DNA from: Progne subis subis
Taxonomy: Eukaryota > Chordata > Aves > Passeriformes > Hirundinidae
Reading direction: 5' to 3'
DNA length: 64,000 nt
Assembly: GCA_022316685.1 (NCBI GenBank)
Contig: JAKJHU010000038.1
Span: 792,384 to 856,383 of the forward strand
Part shown: positions 37,384-49,300 of the stretch, piece by piece
Position numbering within the stretch: position 1 is the stretch's first letter
Layout of the letters: every line of letters starts with the position of its first letter
Position numbers and translations under genes: made by a program
Notes under the pieces: generated by a model
The model's database searches: none
Told to the model about the DNA's origin: nothing
What the model saw: only the letters and a program-made list of their open reading frames with translations

Positions 37384-40300
37384 GTACGTACGCACCGACC
37401 GAGCCGCCCCGGGGGCTCCCCGCTCCTGCTCCGGCCCTGCGCGTCCCCGCTCCGGCCCCGGAGCGTCCGTGTGCGAGCGAGGCGAGAGCGGCACTGAGAG
37501 CAGCAGCAGGAGGAGCAGGGGGAGGAGGGAGAAGAGGGGCAGGGGCAGCAGCACGGGGAGGAGGAGGAGGAGGAGGAGGAGGGCTCCGTGCGGGAGGGCG
37601 GGGGGAGCGCTGGGGTTAGGGGGGGGGGGGGAAGAGGGAGGGAGGAAGGGAGGGAGGGAGGGAGAGGGAGGGGGGTGATCGCTCCCGTCAGTGACTCTCC
37701 CCTCCCCCTCCCCGCTGTGCCCGCAGCTCCCGAGAAGCCCGTGAAACAAGAGGAAATGGCTGCCTTAGACGTGGACAGCAGCAGCCACAGCGAGTATCTC
37801 CAGCACGGCAACGGCGCCGCCTCGGCCTCCGCCGGGGCGGCCGCCCCCCAGGTGAGCGCAGGCCCGGCTGGGCCCCTTCCCCCCCTCCCCCGGGTGACAC
37901 GTTGTGAGCGGGTGCGGAGCCGGTGCCGCCGCCGCCGCTTCCTGTGTGCGCGTCTGCGAGGAGCCCGGTCGCTGTCCCGCACTAACCGCCACCCCCCTTC
38001 TCTCCCTGAACCCGCCCATTGTGGGTAGGACGCGCAGCCGTCACCGCTCGCTCTGCTGGCGGCCACCTGCAGCAAGATCGGCCCGCCGTCGCCGGAGGAG
38101 GATGAGGCCGCCGCCGCCGCCGCTGCCTCTCACTCTGCCGGAGCGGTGAGTGCCCGCCCCGCCGCTCTCGCACGGCCTGCCGGGGGGAGAGACAGCACAG
38201 CCAGCCCGCCCGCCCGGGGGGAGGGACGGGACACACGGCACTGCCCGCCCGGGGGGAGGGACGATAGCAGGGCCGACCTGCCAGGAGAGGGGTCCCCGGG
38301 CTCCCCTGCCTCTCCAGGAGGAGCCGGGCTCCCGGGAGGAGGAGGGAGCCAAGCTCCCCCCCTCCCCCGCCATTGGGAGCGGCGCCTTCATTTACTTTCA
38401 AAAACGGGGGGAGGCGGGAAGCCTTCCTCCCCCGACCTTGGCACCGGAACGGCTCGCTCGGAACCCGGAGAGGCTGGGAAGCATCTCACCTCCACCTGAG
38501 CGCGGCCCCGGTATCCTCGCCAGGCTGTCAGCCTGGAACCGCGCGGCCGGGCAGGCACACAAAATGAAGGCTGGCTGTAGGGAAGGATGCAGTGAAGTAA
38601 AATGGCTGTTTAGAAGGCGAACGCGGTGGTGGAAGGCTGCTTCCTGTATCGCGCTGTTTTTCTAGGGAGAGTTATCGTGCGGTTCCTCGTAGCGTTTTCT
38701 GCCCTTATCTCTCAAGCGCCGTCGCCTTTGAAAGGAGCCTTGATGACCTCGGGACCTGGTGTGATGAGGTGGATCTTGCAGACTAGAAACGTATTCTTGT
38801 TGAAGCTAGTTTAACAATCCCCGTAACAATAGCTTAATGAAAACTCATGTTCCTTAATTGGTCTAGCTAAATCTCGTGTTGACATAGGCTCATAAAATTC
38901 AAAGAGATAATGCATTTCTAAATAACTGATACCTAAAAATATTACTGTATTAAAAGAGAGTTCCAAAATACCTTCTATAATGACGTGATGTAATTTTTTC
39001 GCCTTAGACCTTGGAAAATTGCACATACTACCTCTAATTTTATTTTTTTTTTACAAAAACATCTTTAAAATTGGAACAGCCCACGCCTTCTTCTTTTAAA
39101 GCAAGTTTTGTGTTTTAAACTTGCTGTACAACAGCTTTGTATGGTGTTAGGATTTTGCTAATAGGAGAAAAAACTGCAAAGCATTGTATTGATGGATGAA
39201 GTGGCATTGGCAAGCTTTTAACAAATGTCAAAGTGTTAGAAGTTTCTAAATACTTGCGAAACTTAAAAATACTTTTCATCTGTGCATTACAGCTTACTTT
39301 ACATAAAGGGAAGCTGAAGCAAAATAGCTGTCTGAGGTCATACAGCAGGTTGTAGACTAATGACGGAGCTTGAAAATATATTGAGATTCCAACCCCTTTC
39401 AAGCATCCTTTCTGACAAACCTATTTTTTTGCTCAAGCAATATGTTCTTAAAAACCTTTCTCGATGTTGTAAAATGCCTGATACATCTAAGATTTGTTTC
39501 ATAATACTGGATGCATACAGTGCTGAAGAGCATCAACATACTGAAAAACAAATGTTTAAATGATTGCTTCGTTTCCTATATCCACCTCTAAGGTTGTTCT
39601 CGTTGTACAGCTGGAATTGTGCATCTTGGGGGTGGATTGATTGATTAGGATGAGCAGCAGGTCTGAAAGGATACTAGAATGCTGGTGCAAGACAAATGGT
39701 TCCTGGCAGTTCAAAATGGGTAAAGCAGTTTTGATGTGGTACTTCTTTACTCAAATTAATGTGTTGTTGTGTTAATGCATAACAGGCTTTTCAGAGGAAA
39801 GCAATTGCAATTCAAGAGAAGCCAAAATCTTAGTTAAAAACTACTTTCCATACATGCAGATAGGCCCTTCCTACATATCTTCTGTGAGTTAGGTTATAGC
39901 ATTCTGGTAATTTTTACACTCCTACAACATAGCTCTTGCATGATGCAGAATATTTTGGGTGGAAGCTAAATATAGATTGAAGGAGATACCTAACAGTAGC
40001 TGAACTAGACACTGGACTTAATTAAGATGACCTTAATAAAGAGAGGGGAGGGACTAAAGGCCCTGAAATACATTCCTTGTGAAAAACAGAACAAAAGAGA
40101 TTTAGTGCAGTAAAGGTTCTTTTTTTTTTTTTTTTTCCTGGTCCCTTGTATTTATCCTATTGGAGGGTGGAAGAAGGAAGAAGCTAAAAAGGCTTAATTT
40201 GTAGGTACCTCATAAGTCATATGGAAAATGAAATCTATATGCACAGACAAACAAAATTGTCTTCCTGCATTTTGTGATGCTCATCCTTTTCCCAGGAGTA

Positions 40301-43300
40301 TAGCTCAATCAGTTTGAGACCAGTGCATGGGTGATGGTGCCTAGTGTAGCGCTGGTAGGGCAGCTCTTTCCTGTTATATTCTATACCTGGACTGCAGTTC
40401 TGACTGCTGAACATCTGCTAGAACGCTCAATCCACACAAATGGATAATAGAAGTCATACTGTTTCCTCTTAGAAGTGCTTGATGAGCCTGCACGTAAAGG
40501 GAGAGTGATGCCGTTTTGGGGTTGTTTTATTGTACTGACATTTGCTTGGTAGAAACTGGCAGGGCTGGAGCCAGCATGCTGGGCTAGCATACTGCTTTCC
40601 TGGCTGAAATAGTATGCTGCAGCTGCTCCCCAAGAGACCAGCAGTATGATTTAAAAGCAACAGCAAAACTCCCATAGGAACGCTGGGAACATTACGTGTC
40701 TGGGGTTTGGAGAAGAGCTGAAGCAAATGTGATTGTGTTTGTAACGATCTAGTTGGCCCTGCTTTGAGCTCAGGGCTTGGACCAGGTGACCTTCAGAGGT
40801 CCTTTCCAGCTGAAATTATCCTGTGATTCTGTATCGGTATCTGAGTCCAGGCCTACTGATTGAATGGACATTGCTGTTACGCCGCTGAAAGGATTAGTGA
40901 GGAAATAAAAAAACCCACCTATAATAAAAAGGAAATGAAATTCTGGTTGGAACTGTATTTCCTTTTGGATGAGAGGCACTAGCAGGCATTACTGCTGATC
41001 TTGTCTTTGTGCATTGATGAAGATTGCGGTCTTTCAGTTTTGACACTGTGATTTACTCTGCCTAATGCTCCGCCAACACCAATATGTTTCCTGATGGTGT
41101 TTGATATTAACGTAGATGGCCTTGAGTTTGTGGCTTGCTTACCTGGGAATCTTTTCCTTGGTTGCCATACTGCTACATTCATGGTTAGTTCAAACACTTG
41201 CCGTGGGAACTTTGACTTGAATATGCCCTTGCTACCTGCTGGTTTGTGTGAGAGCCTTGCTGGGATGGTATGTGCTACTGCCTGACCTAGAATGGCAGCT
41301 CACGTTTAGGCCTCTCAGGACGTCTTTCTCTCTTGGGAGTTTAAAATCTGACGAGTTTTAGTTTGGGTCTTGCTTCTTCACTCTTTATCTGTGACTAATA
41401 ATTCTATTTCAAACTTTCATATTTAGGATTCTTTCTCATTTAGTTATAAGTACTCTAGTTTCATTTCAGTTTAAACATCTGCGAAGGTTTTAGCACTAGG
41501 GTGAAAAGGAGAAGCAAAGCAGAAGGTGGTAAAGCTATGCATAAGGGAGCAAACAAAAGAGCAGAGAGATTTAGGTCAGACAGAGCCTTGATGGTCGCTG
41601 TACGTTCGATTGTTTAAAAAGCTACAAAGCTGAGATGATAACCAGTTGTTTATGTTCTCTTACTTCATTGTAATGCAAAGCTAAAGGCTGTCTTGGAACT
41701 TTCATGCTCCCAAGGGCCATTCTTACTGTTGTGCTGGGTGGGACTGCTGGGATAGGTGAGGATGAGGTGCAAGACTGAGGGGAGGTTTCCTGGGAGATCT
41801 GGAAGGTGAGTGAATTGGGAAGAGTGGCAGGCTGGCTGAGAAAACTGTTGGCTCTGACAGCTGCCAAGGAATGGCTGCTGTCAGGGATGACTGCCCCAGT
41901 TAAGGTGTGTAGTTGCATCTTGTGTGAAGTGGGCTGCACGGATTCGCTAATCTTAAAAAAAAAAAAAGGTTGGGAGGAATGATTTATATGATTTATTTGT
42001 GTTGATGCTTACCAACAAGATATGGAAAACATTTGGACAGGTTAATAATTAGCGTATGTGGGGAAGATGACTATCATTTCTCTGCTCTAGACAAAGGATT
42101 TCTGTATATCTTTTACAAGTAAAGCTTGGAGTGTTTTAAGACTGCTTTGGCCTATCTTGAGCTTTACAATTGAGTATCAGTGCCTCACAGAGCTTAATGA
42201 AAGTCTGAAATCCTAGTTGGTTTATGCCTCATGAAGAATAACCATCTGAGGTGCACCTAGTTTAAACTCAGTTTAGGGGGAAATAGGAATGGTGCTGTCA
42301 GGATGGAGAAAGAGGAAGGCATTTTAAATGTCAGTTTTCCACTAAGCAAAAATGTGCATGTATACCATGTGTCAGAGTTAACCATACTACTTGGTTTTCT
42401 GGCCTTTATGATCATTTTGAGGAAGTTCAGAATTATTCTGACATATTTTTGCTTTTGTGGGTGGTAAGATAGCTTCCTGATGCTAGGTTTCTGGATGTGA
42501 ACAGATGTGCCAGAATGTGTTCAGCCACTATAGAAAAACCTTCCTAGAATTGTCTTGCTTCTCTCTGTTCTTTACTTTTGTAAAACAAAGAAGTTCCCCA
42601 AAAATGTGATGGTTGACAGTATATTTGTCCTGCTGCTGTCCAGAAGCCCGCCTTTTAAAATGTTCTTTCGTGTTTGTATTCCAATGATGTTTTTCTAGTG
42701 CTGTATCAGACCCAAGTGTTGAAGACGTTTTAGAAGAAGGTGCTTTAGGGATGTTCTTAAAATTTGTTTTATTTCTTCCAATAGCTTTGGAGAAAGTAAG
42801 GAAATGAATGTATGGTTTAAAACATTTCCATGTTTAAAAATAGCATAGACAAAGAAGTTCTCTAATATTACACATTAGTAAGAAGTTTAAGATTTCATAG
42901 AAAGTTGAGGCTGGTAAAGATATCTGGAGAACATTTGATCTGCTCCTCCTTGCTCAAAGTGGAGTCAGTGAGAGGAAGTTGTTGTGCCCAGTGGGTTTGA
43001 ATACCTCCAAGGATAGATGCCAGTGACTTTATGATCCAATCGCTCCCATCTTGGGTTTGCATCTTGTGCATCATAAGTCACTGGCAGTGTGTCCCAGTGT
43101 TTGATAACTCATATGATATAAAAAAGGGGCTTTTTCTTATATTATCAGGGACAGAGTCAAAAGCTTGACTAATGTAGTGATAAATAATATGCCTTGCCTA
43201 ACCCCTCAAGGTTATTTGAAGTTTTTCTTTTTTTTTTTTTCAAGGTTATTTTCAAGGTTATTTGCTCTATTGCCTTCCCAAAGATCAAGTTGTGGGTGAC

Positions 43301-46300
43301 TGATTCCAGGTCCTCTTTCTTGTTCTCTTGATGATTTGATAGACTCTTCAGCACCTGAGCTGAAAGCAGGAAGAAAACAAACTGTTTCACGGAATGCTAG
43401 TTTGGCATGTAGTTAGATTGAGATTCGTATACATATATAGATTTAATCATTGATAAACAAAATAAGTTACCTGTCATCTAGTTAAAAATGTCTCCTTGTT
43501 GCCATGTCTCATTTCTTAATACTTCAGCTTCCTGGTTTTTTCTGCTAAGGTCAGGGATATTGTATTGTCTTAATTTGGACAAGTTCTGAACTTCTGTTGA
43601 TAAATAACAAACTGTTGAAGTTTTGGCTCCAGTTGTCCATGTCAAGCTTAAAGACATAGATATTCTTTTATTGTGACACAGTTAGCTACATTTCACCAGA
43701 CTGGAGTTTCTTTTAAAATAAGGGTTTAAGCATACATTTTTTCCTGAAATGCTCTTTTTTTTTCTGCCCAAACATTTGATTTGGGCCAAACTATTTCTCT
43801 AAATTGAGTGTCTTCACTGGCAGAGGGCTCAAACATGCAACAGAATTAATTTGCCTCAACAAACAGATTTGTGTCAGCTGAACCACAGTGACTGATGTTG
43901 AACATGTTTTCAACCTATGGCAAATGTAAGATAGAATGTATTAGCTCATACTTTAATGAAGGAGTTGAAGCAAGTGCATTTTATCTTGTATTTGTAATGA
44001 CCTAAGAATGCACAGATAGTTTACTGTAGCTTGGTAAACAACATGGTATTATTAAACCCATGCATTAGAACCCTAACTCTTTCATAAAACAACAATTTGG
44101 ATGAGGCAGTGTCCAATCTTCTTCATTAGGTGTGTGATTTTTAAATGTTTAGGAGCTCATGACTCATTATCTGTTCACCTCTGGTTGTTTGGCTGATGCT
44201 TTTGCTCCAGGACTAAATGGGGCTAAAGTGACTTTTTGAAAAGTGCAGTAAAAAGCAGTCCACCTGCACAGGTAAATGTTTGGTAGACTTTAGTAATGAA
44301 ATACTGATGGATAATGACATGCACATTTGATATGTTCAGATGCAGGTGTCTACAGCAGATACCATTTCTTACAGGGGTGTTTCTCCTCTTTCCTCCTCTC
44401 GGTTTTACTTTGGTGAAGCATATTTTATTTTTTTATGAAGTCCTATCACTCAGTATGGTTTAGATCACTTCTGAAAGGTATTTTATCTTCTGTCTTTCTC
44501 TTATCTCCTTCCACATTTGACTTAATGTTGCTGTAATTTTTATCTAAATATATTGAACAAGACAGTTACTAGATTTTTATTTATCATGGCTTGTCATTTT
44601 TCAGGGATGAGACTTTTCTCTCAGAGATATCTCTTTATTTTACACACTGGAAATTATACAAGGACTGTTAAAGAATCAAAAGACAGGCTGAACAGTGGTT
44701 GTTGCTTTCACTCTTTGTTGGTACTTGACCTTTCTTCAGGTGGACATATCATTTGATTTTAATTCATCCTATGCCTTGTGTCAGCTACTCTCTTTGCTCT
44801 GTTCCTGTTTCTTTTTCTTGTTTCCTGATGCTGCTTCCAGTGAATTCCCTGTTGCTTCCTGTTCTCTCCTCCTTGGCTGAGTAGTGCTGAACTTTCCTCA
44901 GATCTTTGTCCCTTTCTCTTGAAATGGAGCCTTTGGATTGAATCAGTCCAGCCGTCTCTTAAAGGAACAGCTGCCAAATAACTGCAGCCTGAGTATCAGT
45001 TGATAAAGAAACTTGCTTTATCTCTACCCTCTAAATAATTTTCATGGATGGCTGAGACAGCAAACAAACCGGTGTATCTTGAATGTAAAGCTCAGTTAGT
45101 GACTGGGCTGCAGATGTTGCAGCTCATATATCAGTGGCAGAACTTTTGAGTTCCTGCAAAATGCTTAATTGCCTGAGAACATAAAGAAAGGTTATTACTC
45201 TTCAGTTAGGAAAAGAAGTCCAAGAAATGTCTTGTTTCAATAGACTTTGTGAAAGAGCATAACTGTCAATCTTGTTGTCACAGGCTGATGGTCACCATTT
45301 GAGATTAGAGAGCATCCTCTTTACCATACTTTTTTGTTTCCCATGCTTTAAATTTTGATAGCCGACAGATAGCTTATTGAAAGCCTCACCCTCTTTTTTA
45401 CTCCTCCCTCCACATGATTCAGCTGGTGGTGTCTAATATAGGCAGCTGTAAGAGCAATATGAATAACAGGCATTTTATGTTGTATGTGTAGCATAGCTTC
45501 ATATCCTCATGCGTGGCTGCCCTGAACTTCTCCATGACAAGTGCATCTACTAAAAGAGTAGCTCTGCTGTGCTAAAATCATTACAGAGCAGGATTTGAGG
45601 GAAGATTTCACTAGATCATGAAAACGTGAGATCTGTGCCCGACATGAAAATGCCAATATGGAAATCAACATATGTTTTGGGAGAAGAATAAAGTAGGTCA
45701 TTTCCATATCACGAAGGAGACAGGTTCTCTTTGAAGTATTTCTGTGGAGGATATTACATATGTGCATTAGATAAGTCCCATTTAACCTAAGCTTTCAGCA
45801 TTTTCTTGTACATAGTTTTTAATCAGTGATAAATTATATTACTTTTCCTTTCTCTTTTGTTCTAATAGTTATCAGCACATTATATTATACATTTATTTCA
45901 TAATGACACTTTAAACATATAACAATCATATTTTTGCTTTTGGTATTCTCTGACTGAGATTAATGAATGCTTCTCTGGGTGTCTTGATATTTTATGAAAC
46001 CTTCAGTTAATAGGTATTTATATGCTTGTGAATTGAGTAGTTATGAGCTTTCTTAGCAGTGTTTCAGCAGCTGATATCTATGTGTAAACAATATTAAACA
46101 CAGGAAAATAGAACTTGTTGCCTTCTTCTAGGTAAGACGTGATATGGAATATTGCATGTTTTTTCTTCTAGTACCATAAGTTATGAGTTTGAAAGACTAA
46201 AAAATTTAAATACGTTTTTGAAATGAAAGGTTGATCAGTATAAGAGGAAAAGAAAATAATGTTTCTTTTCTTTGAAGCATTAAGGCCATAAAATTAGTTT

Positions 46301-49300
46301 TGTTCTGGTGATGCTGAATCTATTTACTAATATACTACCTGAAAAATTATGAATCACACTTATGAACCACAGAATATTTTGAGCTGGGAAGGATCCCCAA
46401 GGATCACTGATTCCAACTCTTAATAAGAGTCAATGGTCTGTGTCTTAAGGGCTTAAGAAGGCTAGCATTCTTTTGTTTTTTCACAGTAATTATTTTTAGA
46501 GTTCTTGAGAAGAATTTAGGACCATGATATGTGTTTCCTTATTGAAAATTAAGCTTGGTAAGCACAGTAAAACTTCTAATAAGTACTCAGACTTAAATAC
46601 AGTATTTTTCTTTTACATGTAAACATTGTAGTGTTACGGGCTGGAATAGGATAAGAACGTGAAGCTAGCAAAGTCCCATCTAACACTGTGGACTAAATTC
46701 ACTCAGGTGCATACTGCAGGATTCTTTCAGACTGGCTGGCTGTCAATGCTACATTAGGAAAGAATTAGATGTGTGTTGTATTTTGCATGTCCTGGTTTTG
46801 TTCTAAAGGAAGTCAGAATGCAGCATCAGAAAAAAGTAGTGATATGTCCTGGTAACTTCCCTACCAGGAGCGATCACAGGGTGAGTGTAGAAGGACAAAC
46901 CAGAGCTTTTCTTTCTGTGTCCTCTGGACTCTGCCAGAGGCACTAGATTTGTTTCACAGAGCTGAAGTGGTTGTAAAACAAGTTAGTTACATGTTGCTAA
47001 TATTAAGTTATTCCACTGGCTTACTGTAGTATGGTAAAACAGATAAGGAGGAACTTTACTTCATTTTTTTTAGATTGATGGTTACTTACTATACCTAGCT
47101 GGTTGACTGTGCAAATCTGTGCTAGCATTGTGGGATGTTAAATCTAATTCTTAATACTCTATTCTGAAAAAGCTTGCTTTGGTAAAGAAAGGTAAGTGCA
47201 ATTTACCTTTTCTTTACTGAATAAAAACCAGATGCATAATAGCCTCTTTAAGCATCCAGGGTCTACCCTGAAACACTGGCCTTTTCTATTGTTCCAGCTT
47301 AATGAAGATAGATTTTTTTTTTTTTTTTTTTTTTCCCCTCCTAACTGCTGCATAGGACTAATCCAAACATTATTTCAGTCTAAAAGTTCTTAGTCTAGAA
47401 GTCTTTTTCCTTAGCGATACTAACTCCTAAAGCTTATAAATGCTAGAGCTTTGTGTTACATGTAACAAGCCGAGGTTGTCCTGTCTTTCCAACTGTGTGA
47501 CTACATCATATCTTAACATTCTCTGTACTGCTGGGAGCCAAAACATGCGCAGACATAAAACAGAGCTGAAAGGCAGTGGAGCTCCAGGCGATCTAGGCAA
47601 CACCGGCTTCACGGCAGTTCCTCCACTTCTTTGCAATAGGTGACTAGCTGGGCAAAGAGTGTTTCTGAGTCCCAGGGTGAGTTGGTGATGAGAACTCCAG
47701 CATCCCCTGCCAGCTCGTTCCTTCCCACAGCCAGGGGTTTGGATTACCCAGCAGCCCTGCCACCAGAATAACCCTGCTGCTTGTCACCTGACGTAGCGAT
47801 GGCATAGGAGCTGCATTTGACATATTTGTGAGCAACGTGCAGCTCATAGCCCACAGGCCGGCTACCCTGACTTAGGCATTAGATCACTTACAAAATCTGT
47901 ATTTCATAGTTATGATCCTATTGCTGATGGTTATGTGAGCTGTACTGCATGTGTTCCCGTAGTGTATCATATCTAGCGTTGAATTGCATGACTGGTTTAA
48001 CACATAGCCTGTACGACATCTGTTTTAATTCTTTGTTTTCTTTTTTCTTTTTATTCAGACAGGGGATTTGGCTTCTGTGCAATTAGGACCTCCAAACAGA
48101 TGGGAGGTCTTGTCTGCAGCTCCTACCACTATAAAGGATGAAGCTGGCAATATAGTACAGATTCCAGGTGCTGCCACAGTAACTTCAAGTGGGCAGTATG
48201 TCCTTCCTATCCAGAGTTTGCAAAATCAACAAATCTTTTCTGTTGCACCAGGATCAGATTCATCGAATGGTACAGTGTCTAATGTACAATACCAAGTAAT
48301 ACCCCAGATCCAGACAGCGGATGGTCAGCAGGTTCAACTTGGCTTTGCAGCCTCTTCCGATAATAGCAGTATAAATCAAGAAACTGGTCAAATTCAGATC
48401 ATTCCTGGCTCGAATCAAACCATCATTGCCTCTGGAACGTCTTCAGCTAATATTCAGAATATCTTATCTGGTCAGTCTGGTCAAGTCCAGGTTCAGGGAG
48501 TTGCTATTGGTGGTTCGTCTTACCCTGGCCAAGCACAAGTGGTTGCGAACGTCCCTCTTGGACTGCCAGGAAATATTACTTTTGTACCCATTAATAGTGT
48601 TGATCTAGATTCTCTGGGACTTGGCAGTGGTTCTCAAACCATGACAGCAGGCATTAATGCAGATGGGCACTTGATAAATACCGGACAGGCCATGGATAGT
48701 TCAGATACTTCTGAAAGGACTGGGGAGCAAGTTTCTCCTGAAATTACAGAAACTGCCACCGATAATGACTTATTTGTGCCAACGTCATCTTCATCACAAT
48801 TGCCCGTTACCATAGACAGTTCAAGTATATTGGAACAAAATGCAAATGACTTGACCACAACTAGTGGTCAAGTTCATGGTTCTGATCTTCAGGGAAATTA
48901 CATCCAGACGTCAGTCTCTGATGACACACAGGCTCAGAACATTCAGGTCTCCACAGCACAGCCAATTGTACAACACATACAGCTACAAGAGTCGCAGCAG
49001 CCAACCAGTCAAGCCCAGATTGTACAAGGTATTGCGCAACAGACAATCCATGGTGTTCAAGCAAGTCAAAGTATATCTCAACAGGCTCTTCAAAATCTTC
49101 AGCTGCAGCTGAATCCTGGAACTTTCTTAATTCAGGCACAAACAGTGACCCCTTCTGGGCAGATAACCTGGCAGACATTTCAAGTGCAAGGAGTTCAGAA
49201 CTTGCAGAACTTGCAAATTCAGAATGCACCTGGTCAACAAATAACTCTGACCCCTGTGCAGACTCTCACTCTTGGTCAAGTTGCAGCAGGTGGTGCGTTA

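Larger units (their letters stand above)
36310..38560. promoter_or_regulatory. SP3: SP3 CpG-island promoter region
   Basis: The sequence changes sharply from AT-rich to very GC- and CpG-rich DNA at about 36310 and returns to AT-rich after about 38560. The island covers the proximal promoter, 5' UTR, exons 1-3 and the start of intron 3. There is no TATA box at a fitting distance, as usual for this gene class. Long open frames on both strands within the island are composition artefacts. Confidence 0.9.
38146..48058 (+). other. SP3: SP3 intron 3
   Basis: The intron is 9913 bases, from GTGAGT to a long T-rich tract and TTCAG. The first 400 bases are still CpG-island DNA; the rest is AT-rich. It holds three CR1 fragments, a MIR/L2-like relic, a foldback element and poly(T) tracts, all listed separately. 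I see no exon or RNA gene inside. Confidence 0.92.

Noticed and set aside
37191..38075. 294-residue minus-strand open frame over SP3 exons 1-3
   Set aside because: It is an artefact of GC-rich DNA on the opposite strand of proven SP3 exons; the protein is low-complexity Ser/Pro/Arg with no domain.
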